Part shown: positions 1 through 6,809 of the stretch, piece after piece
Numbering within the stretch: the first letter of the stretch is position 1
How the letters are laid out: every line of letters begins with the position of its first letter
Assembly (NCBI GenBank): GCA_016779585.1
Contig: JADHNI010000029.1
Span: 1 to 42,401, forward strand
Direction: 5' to 3'
From: Pseudomonadales bacterium
GTDB taxonomy: Bacteria > Pseudomonadota > Gammaproteobacteria > Pseudomonadales > Azotimanducaceae
Length of the DNA: 42,401 nt
Notes under the pieces: generated by a model
What the model was told of the DNA's origin: nothing
Database searches by the model: none
Seen by the model: the letters and a program-made list of their open reading frames with translations, nothing else
Position numbers and translations under genes: made by a program

Positions 1-844
1 CCACCACAGCCCAGTCCACGACACGTGCTTCAGGCGTCACGCCGCTGTTCTGCATTGCGGCCTTCGTTCCTACCAGCATGGCACCAGCGCCGTCGGTCAC
101 ACCGGAGGAGTTTCCAGCAGTCACCTTGCCACCTTCCTGGAAGGCCGGACGGAGTTTCGCCAGTCTTTCCATCGTGATGCCCGCGCGGGGAGACTCATCT
201 GTATCAAAAATCCGGGTCGATCTGCCGTCAGGCACTGCCACCGGCACGATCTGCTTTGCCAGGAAGCCTGACTCAATCGCGGCCAATGCGCGTGCCTGGC
301 TGGTCACTGCATATTCGTCCATGGGTTCGCGTTCGTACTGGTACTTCTCTGCCAGGTTTTCAGCAGTGTCACCCATATACTCAAGACTGAACGGACACCG
401 GTAACACCACTCCAGCACGTCTTCCAGCTGCTGGTTGCCACGGGGGTTGCCCCAACGTGCAGTCGTTACCGCGTAAGGGGCACGTGAAAACATTTCAGCA
501 CCTGCAGCCAATGCCAGTTCACTTTGCCCGGAGACAATCTGCTGGCCTGCAGAAATGATCGCCTGCAGACCTGACGCACAGGCGCGGGATACATCCAGGG
601 CAGCCGCTTCCTCGGGTAGGCCACTTTTCATGCCAACCACCCGGGCGGAAAAGAGTGAATCCTTGTCTGTCGGGCAGGTTGTTGTAAAGACTATGTGGTC
701 AATGGCTTCAGGGCTTGCTCCGGACTTTTCGATACATGCCCTGGCGACATGAGACGCGAGTTCCGTGAACTCGACGTCTTTCAAAGAACCGCCAAAATCA
801 CCCAGCGCAGAACGTGTACCGGATGAAAGATACACATCCTCCAT
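1..844 (-). CDS. Thiolase-family acyltransferase (acetyl-CoA acetyltransferase), 3' end cut by window edge
   Basis: The first 281 codons are present and the C-terminus lies beyond base 1. Thiolases cleave 3-ketoacyl-CoA with CoA or condense two acyl-CoAs. The nucleophilic Cys sits at about residue 89 in SRACASGLQ, and the second thiolase landmark GNSSGVTDGAG is close to the cut edge. The catalytic GHP and C-terminal Cys motifs would be outside the window. The start ATG shares one base with the TAA of the upstream SDR (TAATG), so translation is probably coupled. It is the last visible gene of a GST-SDR-SDR-SDR-thiolase unit, which suggests a beta-oxidation-like or ring-cleavage step. Family is certain; substrate is unknown. 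Confidence 0.9.
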   Translation of the reverse strand, partial: MEDVYLSSGTRSALGDFGGSLKDVEFTELASHVARACIEKSGASPEAIDHIVFTTTCPTDKDSLFSARVVGMKSGLPEEAAALDVSRACASGLQAIISAGQQIVSGQSELALAAGAEMFSRAPYAVTTARWGNPRGNQQLEDVLEWCYRCPFSLEYMGDTAENLAEKYQYEREPMDEYAVTSQARALAAIESGFLAKQIVPVAVPDGRSTRIFDTDESPRAGITMERLAKLRPAFQEGGKVTAGNSSGVTDGAGAMLVGTKAAMQNSGVTPEARVVDWAVV

Positions 845-1620
845 TACAGGCCGCCGTTAATCTTGATGTCCTGACCCGTCATCCAGCTGGACGCATCGGA
901 TGCCAGGTAAACACAAGCTGGCGCAATGTCCTCCGGTTTGCCGATACGGCCCAGGGGCACACCGAACTGCTTGCCCATGTTGGGAATGTCGTCTTCGGAC
1001 ATGCCTGTAAACTCAAGGAAAACCTCAGTCGGTATTGGACCCGGTGAGACCGAGTTGACGCGAATACCCAGGGGTGCCATCTCAACTGCCATGGTCTGGG
1101 TCAGGTTGTTCACGCCACTTTTGGCCACCGCGTAAGGGCCATTGTGTGGTGATGCCCGGTTTGCTGCCTGGGAAGAAATATTGATGATAGTGCCGCCACC
1201 ATTGTCTTTCATGATCAGGCCTGCCGCCTGGGCCCCGGTCCAGACTGCTTTGAGGTTCAGGTTCATCTGGAAATCCCACTGCCGTTCCGGCATTTCAAGT
1301 AAAGTACGGGGAACACGATCATCAGCACCCCCGGCATTGCTGACCCAGCAGGTGAGCCCACCCATGTCCTTGAAGGTCTGGTCAGCGAGCGCCTGGACCT
1401 GCTCGATTTCCATCATGTCCGTGGTGATTGCCAGGGCTTTTCGACCAAGGGCACGCACCTTTTCTGCAACCTCCTCGATTTCATTGGTTCTTCGTGCGGC
1501 CACGACGATATCTGCACCCGCTTCAGCCATGCCCAGCGCAATGGCTTCACCGATACCTCGACCGCCGCCGGTAACAACGGCCACCTGGCCATCCAGTCTG
1601 AATTGATCAAGAACACTCAT
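844..1620 (-). CDS. SDR-family NAD(P)-dependent oxidoreductase (258 aa)
   Basis: This is a classical short-chain dehydrogenase/reductase of normal length. The cofactor motif TGGGRGIG is at residues 17-24, the NAG motif is in VSNAGG near residue 93, the catalytic Ser is in INISSQ, and the YAVAK motif supplies Tyr and Lys. The C-terminus GQDIKINGGL matches classical SDRs of the FabG/7-alpha-HSDH type. Likely reaction: reversible oxidation of a secondary alcohol or hydroxyacyl intermediate in the cytosol. It lies 29 nt after the next SDR and overlaps the thiolase start by one base, so it is in the same operon. Substrate cannot be read from the sequence. Confidence 0.93.
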   Translation of the reverse strand: MSVLDQFRLDGQVAVVTGGGRGIGEAIALGMAEAGADIVVAARRTNEIEEVAEKVRALGRKALAITTDMMEIEQVQALADQTFKDMGGLTCWVSNAGGADDRVPRTLLEMPERQWDFQMNLNLKAVWTGAQAAGLIMKDNGGGTIINISSQAANRASPHNGPYAVAKSGVNNLTQTMAVEMAPLGIRVNSVSPGPIPTEVFLEFTGMSEDDIPNMGKQFGVPLGRIGKPEDIAPACVYLASDASSWMTGQDIKINGGL

Positions 1621-1649
1621 AGATTTCCCCTTAATTATTGTGTTGGTAA

Positions 1650-2411
1650 TTATCCTGTGATTCGTTTATGCAGTGGCGGTTGTTCGCCGATGGTAACCGG
1701 CTCACCCACCCAGGCTCCAAAATTCTCGCCTGTACGGCCACTTTCAATGATATCCATCATCTGTTGCGCGATGACCGAGTCCTGCATGACCACTGCCTTC
1801 ATCTCCGCCGGCAGCTCGTTATCGGGAAACAGTCCGCGCAGCATGGGTGTATCGACAGCCCCCATGCACATGCCATTGACCCTGATGTTGTCCTTTTCAA
1901 GGTACTTGGCCCAGGCATCGGTAAAACCATTCAGCGCCCACTTCGAAGCGTTATAGAGATCCGTATCGGGCTGGTTGGTGCCATCACTTTTCGCCGGCAG
2001 TACATAGTAGGTGGATATGTTAACGATATGACCACCACCCGCGGCCCTCAAGTGCGGCACAGCCGCGCGGGATAGCATGAGCACACCCTTCAGGTTGGTA
2101 TCCATGATGAAGTCCCAGTCAGCCAGAGCCTGCTCCCAGGCACTGTCGACCGGTGTCTTTCTCCAGGTACCCGCATTGTTGACGAGAACAGCCAGGTCAC
2201 CCATGTCGGCCGCCTGCGCTATCACCCGCTCGACATCTGCACGTTTCGAGACATCCGCAATGACACAGGTGGCCCCTTCAATACTGTTAACCTCGTCTTT
2301 GACGTCAAAGGCCAGTACTTTCATGCCTTCCTGGACCAGGCGCTCTGCAAAAGCACGTCCAAGGCCCTGCGCGGCGCCGCTGACAATCGCTACTTTTCCG
2401 GCAAGGCTCAT
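1650..2411 (-). CDS. SDR-family oxidoreductase with Thr at the catalytic Ser position (253 aa)
   Basis: The Rossmann motif SGAAQGLG is at residues 11-18, LVNNAG is present, and the active-site YNASK is present. The usual NISS motif reads NIST, so the canonical catalytic Ser position is Thr, and the loop between this motif and the Tyr is longer than normal (it contains KSDGTNQPDTD). The segment DNIRVNGMCMGAVDTPMLR is closely echoed in the upstream SDR at 2408-3283, so the two are probably paralogues. The gene overlaps the upstream SDR by 4 nt (ATGA), implying coupled translation. Family is certain; whether Thr supports catalysis is inference. Confidence 0.92.
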   Translation of the reverse strand: MSLAGKVAIVSGAAQGLGRAFAERLVQEGMKVLAFDVKDEVNSIEGATCVIADVSKRADVERVIAQAADMGDLAVLVNNAGTWRKTPVDSAWEQALADWDFIMDTNLKGVLMLSRAAVPHLRAAGGGHIVNISTYYVLPAKSDGTNQPDTDLYNASKWALNGFTDAWAKYLEKDNIRVNGMCMGAVDTPMLRGLFPDNELPAEMKAVVMQDSVIAQQMMDIIESGRTGENFGAWVGEPVTIGEQPPLHKRITG

Positions 2412-3283
2412 GACGCACCTCCCAGTTTCACCTGGTCTGCATAGACATAGATCTGCTCGTTAGGTGGCTCGGTTTTAACTGGTCGGCCAACACAGAAATT
2501 CACATTTTGAGCGTTACGCCCATCCGGGCCTTCCCTGAGAATATCAATCATGACCTGTGCATTGTCTTCCGCTCTCATCCAGGAATCCACTTCTTCCTGC
2601 GAGGGTTCAAAGTTATGGAAAGAGCGCAGCATGTAGGAGTCAGTCGCCCCCATGCAGAAAGCATTCACGCGAATGTTGTGCGGTACCAGGGCCTTCGCCC
2701 AGCCATACAGGAACCCGTTCAGCCCCCATTTGGCCGCATCATAGAGGTCCATGGCATCACCACCACCAGTTGGTCGCGGATAATCGAATGCGCACGCTCC
2801 CGGGTTAGGGCAACGATCCCAGGGCGTACCACACGTCACCATATGGTCGGTTGCGATATTGATGATATCGCCGCCGGCACCCTGCTCTATCAATATGGGA
2901 ATGACGGCCCGACCAAACAGATACTCACCTTTAAGGTTGGTACCGACAATACGCTCATAATCCTCAAGTGACTTATCCAGGTCGTCATCGGCAACGCTGG
3001 CGCCCCAGACCCCGGCATTGTTCACAAGGATATCCAGTCCACCGAATGCGTCTTTCGCACCGTCCACAACCTCTCGGACAAGCGCGGGATCAGAAACATC
3101 ACCCTGCCAGGCCAGGGCCTTCACACCTAGTTTGGCAAGACTTTCCGCAACCTCGTGAATTTCATCTCTGATATCACAGACTGCGACGTGCACACCTTCC
3201 TGGGCCAACGCATGCGCATAGGCTTTGCCAAGCCCAACGGCCGCACCCGTCACGATGGCTCGTTTGTTTTTTAGTTCTACCAT
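2408..3283 (-). CDS. SDR-family oxidoreductase with an active-site loop insertion (291 aa)
   Basis: TGAAVGLGKA at residues 12-21 binds NAD(P), ILVNNAGVWG is the NNAG motif, and YDAAKWGLNG holds Tyr and Lys. At the catalytic Ser position the sequence reads INIATD rather than INISS, and about 30 residues with two Cys (TCGTPWDRC) are inserted before the Tyr. This explains the length of 291 against the usual 250. It shares the NIRVN-x2-CMGA-x-D-x2-MLR block with the downstream SDR, so a tandem duplication followed by divergence is likely. It is 26 nt downstream of the GST-like gene and overlaps the next SDR by ATGA. Confidence 0.92.
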   Translation of the reverse strand: MVELKNKRAIVTGAAVGLGKAYAHALAQEGVHVAVCDIRDEIHEVAESLAKLGVKALAWQGDVSDPALVREVVDGAKDAFGGLDILVNNAGVWGASVADDDLDKSLEDYERIVGTNLKGEYLFGRAVIPILIEQGAGGDIINIATDHMVTCGTPWDRCPNPGACAFDYPRPTGGGDAMDLYDAAKWGLNGFLYGWAKALVPHNIRVNAFCMGATDSYMLRSFHNFEPSQEEVDSWMRAEDNAQVMIDILREGPDGRNAQNVNFCVGRPVKTEPPNEQIYVYADQVKLGGAS

Positions 3284-3309
3284 CTTTTCTCCTCCTGCTC
3301 AGCCCCGCG

Positions 3310-4341
3310 TTAATCGAGAGGCGATAAATATTGCCATGCATTTGTACCTGTCAGCTTCTGCCGCAACCTGGACTGTTCCGTCACAGACAGTGCCGCAACC
3401 TTGCCACGGATCACCTCCAGGCATTTTGCATGGTATTTCATTGGATTCTGTTCATGCCGGTGGCCAAGACCTTCAAATGTCAGTCGATCCTCACCTGCTT
3501 CGATCGCACGCCGTGTGGCGTCGAGATAAGGCAGGTAAACCTCGCCCGCCAGCCACAAAAGGCGCTGAACACCTCGATTAAGGGGCGCTTCCGGATCCAG
3601 CCACTCCCCTTCTACACCACCGGCATCATCCATGATGGAAAGCCAGGCCGGCAGCCGCATACAGCGTTCATTCATCACGTCGCGGGACGCATAGTTCATC
3701 CAGCACTGGTACAGCTGGCCATAAAAACCAAAATCACCCAGCGATGGCCTTGAACCAAACAGGAATTCCTGTTCCCGAAGCATGTCTTCGAAGGCAGCCA
3801 GGATTTCGCGGTACATTTCCTCAATCAGTGGTACATTCGCCGGCTCGATTCCTGCGACCGGCCAGAGTGGAATCTGCCATTCGTAAAACTCCCGGGTACG
3901 CTCGGCAAGCACATCATCTGACGTTGGCCCCATTCCCGGGTAAGACATCCACCAGCCAACCCTGTCGCGGTCACCACCGCTTTCTTTATCCTGCCAGCGA
4001 TAATGAAACATCATCTTGGTGCCCCACTCATCACCAAAGTCCTCCAACAGGTGGCTCAACACGGCCTGCACAGGGTCATCTGGAATTATGGATCGTTCAG
4101 GGTGACGCTCTTCCAGCATATAGGCCATGGGTGATGAGTCCACATGCCACTGGCTTTCCGGTTCTTCCGGGCAGTGAACCTTAGGAATAATGGGAGGTTT
4201 CACGTGAGCGGTCGCTTCGGCGATGGCACCCCGGTTGAGGTACCAGACATGGGGAATTCTGCGATAGCGAAATATCGCGCGCATCTTGACCGAAAATGGC
4301 GACGCGAGAGAGCCCACCACCTTGTATTCCGCTGTGTTCAA
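3310..4341 (-). CDS. Glutathione S-transferase-like protein (343 aa)
   Basis: The N-terminus (about residues 8-95) fits a GST thioredoxin-fold domain: SPFSVKMRAIFRYRRIPH corresponds to the strand-helix start of GSTs, PPIIPKVHCP supplies the cis-Pro region, and DSSPMAYMLEERHP corresponds to the ESxAI glutathione-binding region. The remaining ~240 residues are helical and contain FLFGSRPSLGDFGFYGQL, a typical GST C-domain N-capping motif. It is longer than ordinary GSTs (about 210 aa). The assigned start is TTG with a weak ribosome site; a GTG seven codons later is possible. It heads the SDR/thiolase unit, so a role in isomerisation or thiol-dependent processing of the same substrate is inferred. 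Confidence 0.8.
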   Translation of the reverse strand: MNTAEYKVVGSLASPFSVKMRAIFRYRRIPHVWYLNRGAIAEATAHVKPPIIPKVHCPEEPESQWHVDSSPMAYMLEERHPERSIIPDDPVQAVLSHLLEDFGDEWGTKMMFHYRWQDKESGGDRDRVGWWMSYPGMGPTSDDVLAERTREFYEWQIPLWPVAGIEPANVPLIEEMYREILAAFEDMLREQEFLFGSRPSLGDFGFYGQLYQCWMNYASRDVMNERCMRLPAWLSIMDDAGGVEGEWLDPEAPLNRGVQRLLWLAGEVYLPYLDATRRAIEAGEDRLTFEGLGHRHEQNPMKYHAKCLEVIRGKVAALSVTEQSRLRQKLTGTNAWQYLSPLD

Positions 4342-4585
4342 ACCGAACCGCCACGTTGTAGGAATTTTTATACTCTACTACAAAACTTCAAGCGGTATCC
4401 AAGCCCTCTTTAAACTCCTGATTTTCGACAAATACTCCGATTTCTTAACATTACTGATTGAATTTTTAGAAAACCCGTCCAAGTTTTTTACAACCTTTTA
4501 ACGTACTTCACTTGCCGGACTTACGCTTCCTCATGGAGTTCAAGCTTCGCCTATGAAGCTTATCTAATAACGAGAAGAACAGAGC
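4342..4585. promoter_or_regulatory. AT-rich divergent intergenic region with an inverted repeat at 4542-4561
   Basis: This 244-bp gap separates the minus-strand GST/SDR unit from the plus-strand secreted protein and must hold both promoters; no convincing -35/-10 pair could be assigned. Just before the plus-strand gene is a perfect inverted repeat, AAGCTTC (4542-4548), six bases, GAAGCTT (4555-4561). It ends 24 nt before the ATG and could be an operator or a 5'-UTR hairpin. Confidence 0.45.
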
Positions 4586-6034
4586 ATGCGTAAGTTTGCA
4601 GTAGCCGCTATTACAGCGGGAATCAGCCTGGCCATGTGCCAGACTTCATTCGCGGGTACAGAAACCTATTTCGTTCCGCTCACAGAATCAGCCCCGGTTA
4701 CGGATGCGGACTCTGTGGAGGAAAACACCGCCCCATGGGTTGTGCCACCCGGAGTGACCTTTGAGCCACTCACTTCCATGGAAGAGGTAGAGGCTGACCC
4801 AAGCCAGTCAGTGATACGTAACGAGGGACTGGGCAACAACGAGTCAATGTGGGACATGGCGGCCTTCTCGCCGAACGGCAAATACGTATTCATCCCGCAT
4901 GAAACGCTTTACGGTGCCGGTGTTTCTCGCTATCACATCCCGCGGGACCACATGGAAATCCTGTGGCAGGGTGACGGCCTCGGTGCTGAAGACAACTGGA
5001 ACGGCGACTATGGTGCGTTCGACCCTTCTACAATAACACCCGTCGGCACGCTGCTGCTGGGCGAAGAATGGTCCGGTGAAGGCCGCCTGGTTGAAATTCG
5101 TAACCCGCTGGTCCCAAATCCAGCGAATGTCCGCGTTCGCGTGCTGGAAAACTTCCCCGGAGTTGCTCACGAAGGCCTGCGCTTCAGCAATGACACAAAT
5201 ACTCTGTACTACGTCGATGAGTTCAACTCCGGATCTGTCTACAAGGCTGTGTTCCAGAGCAACGACTACGGTACCAATGCCCAGCACTACGTACTTTCTG
5301 TGGATGCTTTTGATGGTGAAGCTGCCGACCTGTGGAACGATCCAAGCAACGCCACGGCGACACGTACCGGTGCTGCTACCTGGATCCCCATTACTGATGC
5401 CTCCGGCAATGCACTGACGGTTGTTGATCCCTTCCAGGGTGGTCCAAACAGTGACCCGCGCGAAGATGACGGCGCCCGCGGTGGCAGAAAGGTTGCTGAC
5501 GAACTGGGTGGAACACCTTTTGGTCGTCCGGAAGACATGGAAATTGGTCGACTGGCCAACTACAACGAGGTGATGTATTTCGCTGCAACCTCTGAGCGAA
5601 CCATCTACTCCATCGAAATGACTGGCGATACAACAGCCATCGTTCGAGTGTTCGCAGACGACACAAACACACCAAAGAATCTGGGTTTCGATGCAACCAC
5701 CGCGGAACTGAACAGCCCTGATAACCTTGCGGTTGATGCTTACAACAATGTGTACATCATCGAAGATGCGCCAAACAGCTCATCTACAGGTGGTGACATC
5801 TGGTTTGCCCGCGATGCTGATGGCGACGGCGTGGCTGAGTCTGTCGATCAGTTCCTGTCCCTGCGAGTAAATGGTTCAGAAGCTACAGGTATGATCTTCA
5901 ACCCGCAGAAGCCGGACCAGTTCATTCTGAACATCCAGCACCCCACCACGACTGACAGCTCAGGCGCTGGCGGCCCTGGTGATGCACTCTGGCTGATGGA
6001 TACTTCAGCACTGGGTAAAGCTTCAGATCGATAA
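4586..6034 (+). CDS. Secreted PhoX/DUF839-like beta-propeller protein (482 aa)
   Basis: A Sec-type signal peptide (MRKFAVAAITAGISLAMCQT, cleavage near SFA-G, residue 23-24) indicates export. The mature part is rich in Asp, Asn and Gly, with repeated propeller-like strands. Segments FGRPEDMEI and ELNSPDNLAVDAYNNVYIIED resemble the RPEDI and PDNL-x-(V/F)-D blocks of the PhoX (DUF839) alkaline phosphatase family, in which they line the Ca/Fe site. It is shorter than classical PhoX (over 600 aa) and lacks an obvious twin-arginine signal, so phosphatase activity is uncertain; a lactonase/SMP-30-like propeller is the alternative. It is monocistronic, with a strong terminator 27 nt after the stop. 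Confidence 0.65.
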   Translation: MRKFAVAAITAGISLAMCQTSFAGTETYFVPLTESAPVTDADSVEENTAPWVVPPGVTFEPLTSMEEVEADPSQSVIRNEGLGNNESMWDMAAFSPNGKYVFIPHETLYGAGVSRYHIPRDHMEILWQGDGLGAEDNWNGDYGAFDPSTITPVGTLLLGEEWSGEGRLVEIRNPLVPNPANVRVRVLENFPGVAHEGLRFSNDTNTLYYVDEFNSGSVYKAVFQSNDYGTNAQHYVLSVDAFDGEAADLWNDPSNATATRTGAATWIPITDASGNALTVVDPFQGGPNSDPREDDGARGGRKVADELGGTPFGRPEDMEIGRLANYNEVMYFAATSERTIYSIEMTGDTTAIVRVFADDTNTPKNLGFDATTAELNSPDNLAVDAYNNVYIIEDAPNSSSTGGDIWFARDADGDGVAESVDQFLSLRVNGSEATGMIFNPQKPDQFILNIQHPTTTDSSGAGGPGDALWLMDTSALGKASDR

Positions 6035-6060
6035 GCGACCTGGATCCTTTACGCGACTTG

Positions 6061-6093
6061 AAAGCCTGCACGTGAAAGCGTGCAGGCTTTTTT
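6061..6093 (+). terminator. Rho-independent terminator after the PhoX-like gene
   Basis: A perfect 12-bp stem, AAAGCCTGCACG (6061-6072) with CGTGCAGGCTTT (6079-6090), encloses a 6-nt loop and runs into six Ts (6088-6093). The opposite strand also has a short T run, so it may also stop the convergent YqaE gene. Confidence 0.93.
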
Positions 6094-6097
6094 CGTA

Positions 6098-6259
6098 CTA
6101 GCGAAAAATCAGCCAGAGCGCGTGAATGACACCCGGAACAAAGCCGATCAACGTCAGGATGATGTTGATGAAGAAGTTCTTGTCTGTGCCTACTTTCAGG
6201 AATGCTGAAACTGGTGGCAGAAGGATGGCGAGAATGACGAGTACGATCTTGTTATCCAT
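6098..6259 (-). CDS. YqaE/Pmp3 family (UPF0057) small membrane protein (53 aa)
   Basis: Translation from the ATG at 6259 gives a 53-residue protein with two hydrophobic helices, IVLVILAILLPPVSAFL and FINIILTLIGFVPGVIHALW. The LPPVSAFLKVG and LTLIGFVPGVIHALW blocks are characteristic of the Pmp3/YqaE proteolipid family, which sits in the inner membrane and is linked to salt or membrane-potential stress in other organisms. A good ribosome site (AAGAGGG) lies about 8 nt upstream of the ATG. It ends 5 nt from the terminator it shares with the convergent PhoX-like gene. Confidence 0.88.
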   Translation of the reverse strand: MDNKIVLVILAILLPPVSAFLKVGTDKNFFINIILTLIGFVPGVIHALWLIFR

Positions 6260-6302
6260 TATTGATACCCTCTTGTTGGAAAAATTTTTGTTGCCTAACT
6301 TT

Positions 6303-6701
6303 CTATTCCAGGTCAGCAGGCGGCTGTTTCAGCCAGGAAATCGCTTCATCCATGTCGTAAAACTGACCAATGGTGGTTTTTGTGCCTGCGATTTCCATGC
6401 GCGCAGAAATCATTCGACTGATGCCGTAGTCGGCAGGAGTTGGAACGACAAAGGCCAGGCGCGTTCCTGCTGGCCCCTCAGTGTTACCAGCGGAAAACCG
6501 CACCGCGTCATCACCTGTGATTTCGGTTAAATCCGATTCGCGCAGATCCCAAAGTATCAGGCGACAACCACTTTCGACCAGGAAACCGCCGCGGAATTCA
6601 TTGATCTCATCCACAGACAATGCCCGGAGCGGCTTGATCGTAATCAGGCTTTCCGATTTATCAACTTCAACCTGAAGATGCTCAAATTCGAAAACAGTCA
6701 T
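6303..6701 (-). CDS. Unrecognised 132-aa cytosolic protein, possibly STAS/SpoIIAA-like
   Basis: No signal peptide or membrane segment is visible. The alternating pattern (residues 1-25 strand-rich, a DEINEFRGGFL helix, RLILWDLRESDLTEI strand then loop, a FYDMDEAISWL helix at the C-terminus) resembles SpoIIAA/STAS-like single-domain proteins that carry a DxR segment after a central strand. That is fold-level inference only. The start ATG (6701) lies inside a 21-bp repeat that also supplies an AGGATT ribosome-site-like sequence. It is upstream of yqaE (43 nt gap) on the same strand, so the two may be co-transcribed. Confidence 0.65.
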   Translation of the reverse strand: MTVFEFEHLQVEVDKSESLITIKPLRALSVDEINEFRGGFLVESGCRLILWDLRESDLTEITGDDAVRFSAGNTEGPAGTRLAFVVPTPADYGISRMISARMEIAGTKTTIGQFYDMDEAISWLKQPPADLE

Positions 6702-6744
6702 GAATCCTCATAAAACAGTCATGAACCTTCATAAAACAGTCATG
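6691..6744. repeat. Tandem 21-bp direct repeat, 2.6 copies
   Basis: Copies begin at 6691, 6712 and 6733 (the last is 12 bases long). The shared core is AAAACAGTCATGAA followed by YCYTCAT, with two differences between the full copies. Read on the minus strand each copy contains an ATG preceded by a purine-rich AGGATT or AAGGTT, so the translation start region of the 132-aa gene is duplicated upstream of itself. Confidence 0.85.
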
Positions 6745-6745
6745 G

Positions 6746-6775
6746 TTGCTGGTATTACCGTTACCTGTATATTAT
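6746..6775 (+). promoter_or_regulatory. Candidate sigma-70 promoter for the first Rieske oxygenase
   Basis: TTGCTG (6746-6751) and TATTAT (6770-6775) are separated by 18 nt, 35 nt upstream of the Rieske ATG. The call rests on consensus similarity only. The adjacent 21-bp repeat could act as an operator. Confidence 0.4.
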
Positions 6776-6809
6776 CTGTCAAAAACCAGCATCTTGTGAG
6801 AGGGAAATC

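Noticed and set aside
1142..1606. Plus-strand 154-codon open frame
   Set aside because: It lies wholly antisense to a clear SDR gene, has low-complexity Ser/Pro/Ala composition and no ribosome site.
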